A stretch of DNA of 52,696 nucleotides, taken from contig JAFTDW010000011.1 in assembly GCA_017454015.1 (NCBI GenBank), positions 1-52,696 of the forward strand, in the 5' to 3' direction. Numbering within the stretch: position 1 is the stretch's first letter; every line of letters starts with the position of its first letter. The notes beneath the pieces were generated by a model, which was not told the DNA's origin, ran no database searches, and saw only the letters and a list, made by a program, of their open reading frames with translations. The stretch comes from Bacteroidales bacterium (GTDB lineage: Bacteria > Bacteroidota > Bacteroidia > Bacteroidales > P3). Both the position numbers and the translations under genes were made by a program. Below, piece after piece: positions 7,437 to 14,693 of the stretch.

Positions 7437-8456
7437 ATGATAATACGAAGCAAAGCGCCATTACGGCTTGGACTGGCAGGGGGTGGCACCGACGTGTCGC
7501 CATACTCGGACCTCTACGGCGGAGCCATTCTCAACGCCACGGTCGATATGTTTGCCTACACGACCATAGAGCCCACGGACGACGGCAAGGTGGTGTTTCT
7601 GGCCCCCGAGAGGCATCTTGAAGAGAGCTACAGCCAAGCCATGGAGCTCGACACCGACGGCTATTTCATACTCCACAAAGGGGTGTACAACCGCATAGTG
7701 AAGCAGTTTACCCATGCCCCGCTGTCGCTCCGCATCACGTCGCATGTGGACGCTCCCGCGGGCAGCGGCATGGGGACCTCGTCGACCCTTGTGGTCTCCA
7801 TCCTCGGGGCTTACGTGGAGTGGCTGCGACTGCCGTTGGGCGAATACGAGATAGCACGCCTCGCCTACGAGATAGAGCGCATAGACCTTGGGCTTGCCGG
7901 TGGCAAGCAGGACCAATACGCGGCGACTTTCGGCGGGTTCAACTTCATGGAGTTCATAGAGGACAACGTGATTGTCAACCCCTTGCGCATACGCCAGCGC
8001 TATCAGGACGAGCTCTGCCACAACCTGCTGCTCTACTACACCGACACGAGCCACGTGAGCGCGGAGATTATCAAGGAGCAGCAAGAGAACGTCAAGGCCA
8101 AAAACGAACGCAGCATAGAGTCCATGCACCACCTGAAGGAGCACGCGATGCTGATGAAAGAGGTGCTGCTGAAAGGCGACATTAACCGCATAGGCGAGAT
8201 ACTGGACATGGGATGGCAACACAAGAAACAGATTGCCAAGAGCATAAGCAACCCAATGCTCGATGCCGTATACGACACCGCGAAGCGTGCCGGAGCCAGC
8301 GGCGGCAAGATTAGCGGTGCCGGAGGCGGTGGATTCATGTTCTTTTACTGTCCGGGGACCACACGCTACGCGGTGGCGGAGGCCCTGATGCAGTTTGGAG
8401 GCAGCGTGAAACGCTATGAGTTCACCACCGAGGGCCTCAACACCTGGAGCATATAA
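7437..8456 (+). CDS. hddA: D-glycero-D-manno-heptose 7-phosphate kinase
   Basis: 339 aa GHMP-superfamily kinase that makes heptose 1,7-bisphosphate from D-glycero-D-manno-heptose 7-phosphate with ATP. N-terminal KAPLRLGLAGGGTD (about 6-19), ATP loop PAGSGMGTSS (107-116) and C-terminal GGKISGAGGGGFMFFY are the three GHMP motifs; the AGGGTD variant is typical of the HddA/fucokinase branch. The start at 7437 gives the family N-terminus. An in-frame ATG at 7317 would add 40 residues, but these are translated R2 and R3 repeat. Neighbours gmhA and hddC support the pathway assignment. Flanked on both sides by R3 direct repeats. Confidence 0.93.
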   Translation: MIIRSKAPLRLGLAGGGTDVSPYSDLYGGAILNATVDMFAYTTIEPTDDGKVVFLAPERHLEESYSQAMELDTDGYFILHKGVYNRIVKQFTHAPLSLRITSHVDAPAGSGMGTSSTLVVSILGAYVEWLRLPLGEYEIARLAYEIERIDLGLAGGKQDQYAATFGGFNFMEFIEDNVIVNPLRIRQRYQDELCHNLLLYYTDTSHVSAEIIKEQQENVKAKNERSIESMHHLKEHAMLMKEVLLKGDINRIGEILDMGWQHKKQIAKSISNPMLDAVYDTAKRAGASGGKISGAGGGGFMFFYCPGTTRYAVAEALMQFGGSVKRYEFTTEGLNTWSI

Positions 8457-8541
8457 GTAGCAGCAACTTATCAATACATATTACTCCGGATTATTCTGAT
8501 TATTCTGACTATTCCGATTACTCCGATATTAATTAACCAAC
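8455..8541 (+). repeat. R3 direct repeat, copy b (3' of hddA)
   Basis: Second R3 copy; it begins inside the hddA stop codon and has five central 9-bp units against four upstream. It is followed at 8543-8561 by a partial R2-like piece (ATGGAAAGCGAATAAAG), mirroring the R2-R3 junction on the other side of hddA. Confidence 0.92.
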
Positions 8542-8607
8542 ACCATGGAAAGCGAATAAAGCGCAGAAAATATAAAACCTTATAACCTTTCAACGTTCCA
8601 ACCTTAA

Positions 8608-9198
8608 ATGCAAAGAATACAAGAAGCCATAGCCGAGAGCATAGCGCTAAAACAGGCGATAGTTGCCGACGCGGCGCTGAGAGCCCGGACCGCCGAGGCC
8701 GCCACGCTGATCACTGAGTCGCTGCGTGCCGGCGGCAAGATACACTTCTGCGGCAACGGCGGCAGCGCTGCCGACGCACAGCACCTCGCCGCCGAGCTGA
8801 GCGGCCGATTCTACTTTGACCGCCCGCCGCTCAATGCCGAGGCGCTGCACTGCAACACCTCGTACCTGACCGCCGTGGGCAACGACTACGGCTACGAGCA
8901 GGTTTTCGCCCGCCTGCTGAGAGGCACCGGCCACAAGGGAGACGTGCTGGTGGGCATAAGCACCAGCGGCAACAGCCGCAACATACTGGAGGCCTACAAG
9001 GTGTGCAAGGAGTACGGCATGAAGACAATATCGTTGACCGGCAAGAGCGGCGGTGCCATGGCTGCCGAGAGCGACCTGCTGCTCAACGTGCCTTCCACCG
9101 ACACGCCTCGCATTCAGGAGTGCCACATTATGCTCGGCCACATTATATGCGAGATTGTCGAGAGCAACCTCTTTGGCCACTTACGCCCTAAAGCCTGA
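8608..9198 (+). CDS. gmhA: Sedoheptulose-7-phosphate isomerase
   Basis: 196 aa, normal GmhA length, one SIS domain. It converts sedoheptulose 7-phosphate to D-glycero-D-manno-heptose 7-phosphate, the first step of ADP- or GDP-heptose synthesis. Motifs visible: FCGNGGSAADAQH (about 48-60), the active-site Glu in AAELSGRF, phosphate-binding STSGNS (about 118-123) and the C-terminal ECHIMLGH that carries the metal/acid-base His. The leader contains A/T-rich pseudo-repeats. It lies between hddA and hddC, which directs it to GDP-heptose. Confidence 0.96.
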   Translation: MQRIQEAIAESIALKQAIVADAALRARTAEAATLITESLRAGGKIHFCGNGGSAADAQHLAAELSGRFYFDRPPLNAEALHCNTSYLTAVGNDYGYEQVFARLLRGTGHKGDVLVGISTSGNSRNILEAYKVCKEYGMKTISLTGKSGGAMAAESDLLLNVPSTDTPRIQECHIMLGHIICEIVESNLFGHLRPKA

Positions 9199-9204
9199 GC
9201 CACA

Positions 9205-9930
9205 ATGGAGGCTATAGTACTTGCCGGAGGCTTCGGCACAAGGCTGCAACACGTGGTGAGCGACGTGCCCAAACCCATGGCGCCCGTTGCGGGCCGCCCC
9301 TTTGTGGAGTACCTGTTCGACCAACTTGTCCATTACCGCTTTGACCATATAGTGCTCTCGACAGGCTACAAGCACGAAGCGATAGAGGGCCGTTTCGGAA
9401 CAGCCTACCGCGGCATGGAGCTCACCTACGCCCGCGAGGAGACCCCTCTGGGCACGGGCGGCGGACTGCGCAACGCCCTGCAGTTTTGCCGCGAGGAGAC
9501 GGTGACAGTGCTCAACGGCGACACCCTTTTCTTGGTTGACCACGAGAGCCTGTCGGAGTTTCACCGCTCGCACGGCGGCGACCTCACCATTGTGCTGAGG
9601 CAGGTTGGCGACACCTCGCGCTACGGCTCCGTGGCGGTGGACGGCGACCACCGCATAGTGTCGTTTACCGAGAAGGGCGCGGCACAGGGCGCGGGGCTCA
9701 TCAACGGCGGCATCTACGCCGTCAACCGCCGGCTGCTACTCCCCTACCCTGTGGGACAAAAATTCTCGTTTGAGAAGGATGTCCTCGAAAGCCGCTACCG
9801 CGACATACCCTTCTACGCCATGCCGTGCAACGGCTACTTCATAGACATAGGCGTGCCCGACGACTACCGCCGCGCCCAGTCCGAACTGCAGAGCCTTCTG
9901 CAACAGTCCTCCCCGCAACCATCGAAATAA
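9205..9930 (+). CDS. hddC: Heptose-1-phosphate guanylyltransferase
   Basis: 241 aa nucleotidyltransferase of the sugar-phosphate type. LAGGFGTRL and VPKPMAP (about 6-28) are the nucleotide-binding signature, VLNGDTLF (about 102-109) holds the metal-binding Asp, and the FSFEKDV and DIGVPDDY segments near the end match HddC/RmlA-like enzymes. It would form GDP-D-glycero-alpha-D-manno-heptose from heptose 1-phosphate and GTP. It starts six bases after gmhA, so the two are an operon. Other NDP-sugar pyrophosphorylase specificities are possible on sequence alone; the neighbours make HddC most likely. Confidence 0.88.
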   Translation: MEAIVLAGGFGTRLQHVVSDVPKPMAPVAGRPFVEYLFDQLVHYRFDHIVLSTGYKHEAIEGRFGTAYRGMELTYAREETPLGTGGGLRNALQFCREETVTVLNGDTLFLVDHESLSEFHRSHGGDLTIVLRQVGDTSRYGSVAVDGDHRIVSFTEKGAAQGAGLINGGIYAVNRRLLLPYPVGQKFSFEKDVLESRYRDIPFYAMPCNGYFIDIGVPDDYRRAQSELQSLLQQSSPQPSK

Positions 9931-9983
9931 CGAAACAACATAATAACGAAATAACGAAACAACGCCCCCCCACACGCAAAAAA

Positions 9984-10613
9984 ATGTCAAACTACTACTA
10001 CAACAACAACTCGTCCTACTTTGCGCCGCAGGGCTTCTCCATGCTTCCCACCGGCGTGAAACACCTGCTGATTATCAATGCCATAGTGTTCTTTGCCCGT
10101 TATGTGCTCGCTATTTGGGGCATTGACCTCAATGCATATCTTGCCCTCTATCCTGTGCGCCCCCCTTTCTTCCATTTCTACCAGTACATCACCTACATGT
10201 TTGCACATGCCAGTTTCGGGCATATCTTCTTCAATATGTTTGCCTTGTGGATGTTTGGCTACGCCCTTGAGAACCTGTGGGGCACACGGCGGTTCCTCAT
10301 CTACTACCTGCTGTGCGGCCTTGGGGCGGGGCTCACCTGCACCCTGCTGCTCGACAGACCCACGGTAGGCGCCTCCGGTGCGGTGTTCGGCATCCTGCTG
10401 GCCTTTGGCCTCACCTACCCCAACGAGCGCATTTACCTCTACTTCCTCTTCCCCATACGCGCCATCTGGTTTGTGCTGGGCTACGCCGCCATAGAACTTA
10501 TCGACGGTATGCTGGCCACCAACGACGGCATAGCCCATTTCGCGCACCTCGGCGGCATGCTCACCGGCCTTGTCATATTACTCATCTGGCGCCGCCAGCA
10601 CAAGATATACTAA
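9984..10613 (+). CDS. Rhomboid family intramembrane serine protease
   Basis: 209 aa, six predicted membrane helices. The catalytic serine is in GASGAVFG (Ser131) and the catalytic histidine in AHLGG (His188); the supporting HASFGHIFFNM motif of helix 2 is at about 75-85. It should cleave single-span membrane proteins within the bilayer. The ATG at 9984 is chosen; the frame before it overlaps hddC and a leader of repeated ATAACGAAACAAC words. The residues before helix 1 are Tyr/Asn-rich. Confidence 0.92.
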   Translation: MSNYYYNNNSSYFAPQGFSMLPTGVKHLLIINAIVFFARYVLAIWGIDLNAYLALYPVRPPFFHFYQYITYMFAHASFGHIFFNMFALWMFGYALENLWGTRRFLIYYLLCGLGAGLTCTLLLDRPTVGASGAVFGILLAFGLTYPNERIYLYFLFPIRAIWFVLGYAAIELIDGMLATNDGIAHFAHLGGMLTGLVILLIWRRQHKIY

Positions 10614-10622
10614 ATAGCCACG

Positions 10623-11525
10623 ATGCAGCCCAACTACCGAAAAGGCCTTGTCTACGGGATACTATCCTACTCCATCTGGGGACTTTTCCCGCTGTACTGG
10701 CACCTGCTGCGCCATGTAGACTCGCTGGAGATCCTTGCCAACCGCATGCTATGGTCGCTCGTGGCCATGGCGCTGTTCTTCTTCGTAGTGCGCCGCCAGC
10801 GGCTGCGCACATACATACACACCGCACGCCAGTGGCTGCTGCTGCTGGTCACGGCCTCGCTCAACGCCTTCAACTGGGGGCTCTACATCTGGGCTGTCAA
10901 CAATGGGCAGCTGCTGCAAAGCAGCCTCGGATACTACATCAACCCGCTCATTAACATACTCCTCGGACACCTCTTCCTGCATGAGCGGCTCACGCTGCCC
11001 GGACGCATAGCCTTGGTGCTTGCCCTGCTCGGCGTGAGCTACTTCACAGTCTCCTACGGCAACTTGCCGCTAATATCCCTTGCACTGGCCACCTCCTTTG
11101 CCGTCTACGGTCTGCTGAAGAAAAAGATGGAGCTGGACGCCACGCCGGCACTCACTGTAGAGACCTTCTGGATGGCGCCACCCGCCGCCGCCTTTATCAT
11201 TTATCTTGTTGTGTCGGGGCAGAGCACCCTCTGCACGTTCCACCTGCCCACGGCGCTGCTGCTCATGGGGGCCGGCGTGGTGACTGCTGTGCCGCTGCTG
11301 CTCTTCGGCAAGGCCGCCAACAACATATCGCTCTCCACGCTCGGCTTCCTGCAATACATCTCGCCCACGGGACAGTTCCTCATCGGCGTGCTGCTATTCC
11401 ACGAGGACTTCACGCCTGCCCACATAGTTTGTTTCACATTGATATGGACAGGCTTGATAATCTATACCATAGCCGAGTTGCGCCGCTTGAGCCCCAAGCC
11501 TAACCATCAATCCATAAAACCATGA
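10623..11525 (+). CDS. rarD: RarD-type EamA/DMT transporter
   Basis: 300 aa with about ten hydrophobic segments. The N-terminal GLVYGILSYSIWGLFPLYW and ANRMLWSLV motifs and SLNAFNWGLYIWAVNNG are characteristic of the RarD branch of the drug/metabolite transporter superfamily. Substrate unknown; the historical chloramphenicol link of RarD is not predictive here. It follows the rhomboid gene by 9 bp and overlaps cvpA by four bases (ATGA), so they form an operon. Confidence 0.9.
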   Translation: MQPNYRKGLVYGILSYSIWGLFPLYWHLLRHVDSLEILANRMLWSLVAMALFFFVVRRQRLRTYIHTARQWLLLLVTASLNAFNWGLYIWAVNNGQLLQSSLGYYINPLINILLGHLFLHERLTLPGRIALVLALLGVSYFTVSYGNLPLISLALATSFAVYGLLKKKMELDATPALTVETFWMAPPAAAFIIYLVVSGQSTLCTFHLPTALLLMGAGVVTAVPLLLFGKAANNISLSTLGFLQYISPTGQFLIGVLLFHEDFTPAHIVCFTLIWTGLIIYTIAELRRLSPKPNHQSIKP

Positions 11526-12013
11526 CCCCGCTCGACATCATCATACTCATCCCTATTGCCTGGTTTGCCTACAAGGGCATCTGCCGCGGCGTGGTCTACG
11601 AGGCCTGCTCGCTTCTGGGCATAGCCCTCGGCATATACCTTGCCAACCTGCTTGCCGCAGATGTCGCCGAGCAGCTTGGCATAAAGGGGCATTTGCAGCT
11701 CCTTGCGGCGTTTCTGCTCATACTCGTGGCGGTGGTCATACTGTCGCGCATAGCGGGCCGCCTCGCGGCCCGCGCCCTGAAGCTTGTCGAGCTGGGCGCC
11801 GCCGACAAGATAGCCGGTGCCATGCTGGGCATACTCAAAGCCGTGGCGCTCCTCAGCGTTATCATATATTATATAGAGACCATTGACCACAAGCATATAC
11901 TACTCACCGCCGAAGCCGTAGAGCAGTCGCTGCTCTACCACCCCGTCAACGCCATAGGCAACCTGCTGCTGGGCTCCATCAAACTCTTCATACAAAACCA
12001 CCCGCTGACATGA
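11522..12013 (+). CDS. CvpA family membrane protein
   Basis: 163 aa with four hydrophobic segments. The N-terminal DIIILIPIAWFAYKGICRGVV pattern, with an amphipathic turn leading to a Gly-rich helix, is typical of the CvpA/colicin V production family, whose role is linked to envelope maintenance rather than colicin itself. Start and stop overlap neighbours by ATGA on both sides, indicating translational coupling. Confidence 0.85.
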   Translation: MTPLDIIILIPIAWFAYKGICRGVVYEACSLLGIALGIYLANLLAADVAEQLGIKGHLQLLAAFLLILVAVVILSRIAGRLAARALKLVELGAADKIAGAMLGILKAVALLSVIIYYIETIDHKHILLTAEAVEQSLLYHPVNAIGNLLLGSIKLFIQNHPLT

Positions 12014-12960
12014 TACTTGCCCCCATGCAAGGCCTCACCGAGCTGCTCTTCCGCAGAGCCTACCAGCGCACCTTCCCGGGTGCCATCAGGCAGGCTGTGG
12101 CGCCTTTCATCTCGCTCACCGCGGGCAACCCGTCGCACACGGCATCCAAAGCCATGCTCGACGTAGAGCCGCGGCACAACGAGGGCTCCATACCCGTTGT
12201 GCCGCAGATACTTGGCAACGACCCGCAGCAGATGCTCGCCCTCGCCGACATCCTTGCCGGCATGGGCTACCGCGAGGTCAACTGGAACATAGGGTGCCCC
12301 ATGCGCCGCATCGCCGCCAAGCAGCGCGGCTCGGGCATACTGCCGCACCCCGACCGCATTGGCGCCATACTCGACGCCGTGTGCGGCCACATGCCGCTGC
12401 AACTCTCTGTAAAGATGCGGCTCGGCCACCAGTCGCCCGACGACATATTCAAGATAATACCACTGCTCAACAGCCACCCTCTTGCCAGCGTTACAATACA
12501 CCCGCGCACAGGCAAGCAGCTCTACTCCGGACATCCCGACATAGAGCGTTTTGCGCAGGCGTTGCCCCTCATCGAACACCCCGTGGTGTACAACGGCGAC
12601 ATAACCACCCTCGCACAATACCGCACCATAACCTCGCGCTTCAACACCGTGAGTGACATAATGATAGGGCGCGGCATACTGCTCAACCCCACTTTGTCGC
12701 TTCAGATAGACGCGGGCGAGCCGCTACCCGACGACATACGCCTGCAACTGTCGCACAAGTTTCTCGACAACCTGATAAGCGACATTCTGCAGCAACCCAT
12801 GCACGACGAGTCGAAGTTACGCAAAATCAAAGAGTACTGGGCACTGGTTCACCACTCCATAGACCTCCCCGAGCTGTCGGCCCGCCAGCTGCTGCGCATC
12901 AACACCCTGCCCGACCTGACCAAAGCCATAAGCAGCCTCTCCGCCACTACAGTTTTTTAG
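12010..12960 (+). CDS. dus: tRNA-dihydrouridine synthase
   Basis: 316 aa flavoenzyme that reduces uridines in the tRNA D-loop. The N-terminal LAPMQGLTE motif binds FMN; NWNIGCPMRR (about 95-104) holds the catalytic Cys; SVKMRLG and TIHPRTGKQLYSG follow in the normal order of the TIM barrel, and NGDI and IGRG form the phosphate-binding end. Which Dus subfamily cannot be decided by eye. It overlaps cvpA by four bases and its stop overlaps the stop of the convergent hipT gene by four bases. Confidence 0.94.
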   Translation: MILAPMQGLTELLFRRAYQRTFPGAIRQAVAPFISLTAGNPSHTASKAMLDVEPRHNEGSIPVVPQILGNDPQQMLALADILAGMGYREVNWNIGCPMRRIAAKQRGSGILPHPDRIGAILDAVCGHMPLQLSVKMRLGHQSPDDIFKIIPLLNSHPLASVTIHPRTGKQLYSGHPDIERFAQALPLIEHPVVYNGDITTLAQYRTITSRFNTVSDIMIGRGILLNPTLSLQIDAGEPLPDDIRLQLSHKFLDNLISDILQQPMHDESKLRKIKEYWALVHHSIDLPELSARQLLRINTLPDLTKAISSLSATTVF

Positions 12961-13895
12961 ACACGATTAAATCGGCTGATACGTTCTTTGACGATGCGCA
13001 GATAGTTGCGCCGTAGTTTCTCCGTCAGCTGACTATTCTCAACGAGTTGTTGCGCCATATCTGGAACGGAGACGTATTGGTCGAGGATGCGCCACACGCG
13101 GGTCTCGACAAGACCAATCTCCTTTCCAAACCATTCAAAGTCCTGCCTGCACGGATGTCCTGTGCGGAGACAAGCATCACTTTTCGGCATTAGCGGAGAA
13201 AGGCCGTCGGACAGGGCGAAATCCTCGTCACGCACATGAAGGGCGGTGTTCATCAGGTCGTAGGCCGGGGCCAAACGGTAGTCGTCAGCGTATCGGATGA
13301 TGGAGAAGTTCTTCAGGTGTGCATCGCCGTTTGCGTAGATGTAGTTGAAGACCACCAATTCAAAAAAGCGCTCCATCTCGACCATCCAAGCCTCGATATA
13401 ACGGCGTATAGCCGCGGCAATCTCCATGTAGGAGCCGCGGTATTTGAACACCGTGCCGCCATCGGCTTCGCTCTTGCCTATCAAGGTGGCCATATCCTCC
13501 ATCGGGTACTTTGTGCCGTCGGGACTGATGTCGAAACGACGGGTAATATAGACGGTGTGACCGTTCGGAGTGTTGCAGAGTCCATTGGCAGCGGTTGCTA
13601 TTCCGTACACCTGCGCTGCAATCTGCATCGTCAGGTGTTCGTTGACGGGAATTAGCCAACTTTCGTTGAGGCTTGCGTCCCACGGCGCGGGCTTAAGAAT
13701 GTGGGTGGAGCGTTCCCCGTCTTTGGCAAGCCGTATCCTGCCGCCGTCCACCACGGCGGGAAACTTCTCCTGCACCCCCGACACCGAAAGAAGCTGCATG
13801 GCATAGGTCGCCTCGTCGGTATGGTGACGCTCGTCGAGGTTAAAATCGAGAGCCATCGACACACGTCCCTTGTCGAACAACGGGATACTCTTCAT
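12957..13895 (-). CDS. hipT: HipT-like toxin kinase (HipA C-terminal)
   Basis: 312 aa Ser/Thr kinase of the HipA family without the N-terminal subdomain, which is a separate upstream gene. SGVQEK (39-44) is the loop where HipA-type kinases are regulated by autophosphorylation; HILKP (65-69) supplies the ATP lysine; NGDAHLKN (189-196) is the catalytic loop with Asp191; APAYDL (209-214) supplies the Mg-binding Asp213. All catalytic residues are present, so it should be active. HipA targets GltX and HipT targets TrpS in E. coli; the target here is unknown. It overlaps hipS by four bases (ATGA). Confidence 0.9.
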   Translation of the reverse strand: MKSIPLFDKGRVSMALDFNLDERHHTDEATYAMQLLSVSGVQEKFPAVVDGGRIRLAKDGERSTHILKPAPWDASLNESWLIPVNEHLTMQIAAQVYGIATAANGLCNTPNGHTVYITRRFDISPDGTKYPMEDMATLIGKSEADGGTVFKYRGSYMEIAAAIRRYIEAWMVEMERFFELVVFNYIYANGDAHLKNFSIIRYADDYRLAPAYDLMNTALHVRDEDFALSDGLSPLMPKSDACLRTGHPCRQDFEWFGKEIGLVETRVWRILDQYVSVPDMAQQLVENSQLTEKLRRNYLRIVKERISRFNRV

Positions 13896-14218
13896 TGCGC
13901 CACCTCCTTAACGTCTATTGACCCGATGGAATCGGCACCCGACATGGCGCAGAGTATGCCGAAGAGGTCATTCTCGTCCACATGGTGTTGCCGGCATACG
14001 ACACGACGCAACGCGCCTTCCGGCAGCATGTTGGCAAAGAAAGGAAAGAGGCTGTCGCTTTCAAAAGTGGTCATTTTTTTAGGCAATGTCACCGATATAT
14101 TAGGGCTGCTTCCAGCCAGATAAGATGGTGCATACTCAAAACGGTAGCCCTTGCCTGGAGCCAGCTCCGTCAAGGTGCCGGCATTAACGCCGTTCCACAA
14201 TATTTCCAACTGTCGCAT
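13892..14218 (-). CDS. hipS: HipS-like protein (HipA N-terminal subdomain)
   Basis: 108 aa matching the HipA N-terminal subdomain alone: WNGVNAGTLTE at the start, LFPFFANMLPEGALRR (about 57-72) and DSIGSIDV near the end. In the three-part HipBST system the small HipS protein, not HipB, neutralises the kinase; the gene order here (hipB, hipS, hipT) is the same. Whether this protein is the antitoxin is inference by analogy. Twelve bases after hipB and translationally coupled to hipT. Confidence 0.87.
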   Translation of the reverse strand: MRQLEILWNGVNAGTLTELAPGKGYRFEYAPSYLAGSSPNISVTLPKKMTTFESDSLFPFFANMLPEGALRRVVCRQHHVDENDLFGILCAMSGADSIGSIDVKEVAQ

Positions 14219-14229
14219 ATCCTAATCTC

Positions 14230-14430
14230 TTATACCGTCTGCCGTAACTGATACACCAGCTCCATGCCCAGTACCGCGAGAATTTTTTCCACCGTCTTGA
14301 TTGACGGATTTCCCATCCCGCGTTCAATATCCTTCACTGTGGCAAGGCTCACACCGGCCATCTCTGCAAGGTCAATCTGTGAGATATTCAACTGCGACCG
14401 ACGTTCTTTTATTGTGTCACTCAATACCAT
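14230..14430 (-). CDS. hipB: HipB-like XRE transcriptional regulator
   Basis: 66 aa, almost entirely one helix-turn-helix of the XRE/Cro type: LNISQIDLAEMAGVS, then LATVKDIERGMGNPS, then KTVEKILAVLGMEL. It should bind the palindromes in its own promoter and repress the operon, as HipB does. First gene of the toxin-antitoxin operon. Its leader and promoter are much richer in A/T than the surrounding genes, consistent with acquisition as a module. Confidence 0.9.
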   Translation of the reverse strand: MVLSDTIKERRSQLNISQIDLAEMAGVSLATVKDIERGMGNPSIKTVEKILAVLGMELVYQLRQTV

Positions 14431-14434
14431 ACAG

Positions 14435-14450
14435 GTTTATTATAATAAAC
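14435..14450. promoter_or_regulatory. Perfect palindrome, likely HipB operator
   Basis: GTTTATTATAATAAAC, a perfect 16-bp palindrome between the predicted transcription start and the hipB ATG. Its position would block the promoter when bound. Confidence 0.65.
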
Positions 14451-14460
14451 TTTTTCAATG

Positions 14461-14468
14461 CAAAGATA
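14461..14468 (-). promoter_or_regulatory. -7 promoter box (TATCTTTG) of the hip operon
   Basis: Reads TATCTTTG on the minus strand, 30 bp before the hipB start, flanked on both sides by inverted repeats. Confidence 0.7.
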
Positions 14469-14469
14469 C

Positions 14470-14498
14470 AACTTTTTTCTAATACACAAGAAAAAGTT
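14470..14498. promoter_or_regulatory. Second inverted repeat, possible HipB operator
   Basis: AACTTTTTTCT and AGAAAAAGTT separated by eight bases, directly upstream of the -7 box and covering the region where a -33 element would lie. AAACTTTTT-type words recur in this promoter. Confidence 0.5.
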
Positions 14499-14586
14499 TA
14501 CTAAATTAGACTTTTAAATCCATAATCCATCAGCTGAAGGTGTTCCAGAATTCTTTCAGTAATGTGGTATAGACTATGGTATAAGC

Positions 14587-14619
14587 AAACCACTCTGGAC
14601 TCTTGGTTCAGAGTGGTTT
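14587..14619. terminator. Hairpin downstream of the fimbrillin-like gene
   Basis: Perfect 11-bp stem AAACCACTCTG/CAGAGTGGTTT, loop 11 nt. A short T-run follows on the minus strand. Likely terminator for the gene ending at 14694. Confidence 0.65.
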
Positions 14620-14646
14620 TCAATGATGTTCATGCTTCGTGCGGCC

Positions 14647-14680
14647 TCACGCAAAACCACTGCGTGAAGCGCAATGCGCT
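14647..14680. repeat. Two small hairpins just past the variable-looking gene end
   Basis: TCACGCA/TGCGTGA (7 bp, loop 7 nt) at 14647-14667 and AGCGC-aat-GCGCT at 14668-14680. Hairpins placed shortly after a variable region are known to help diversity-generating retroelements; the second also matches the 3-nt-loop palindrome family seen across this window. Confidence 0.45.
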
Positions 14681-14693
14681 AAGATTAATGTTT

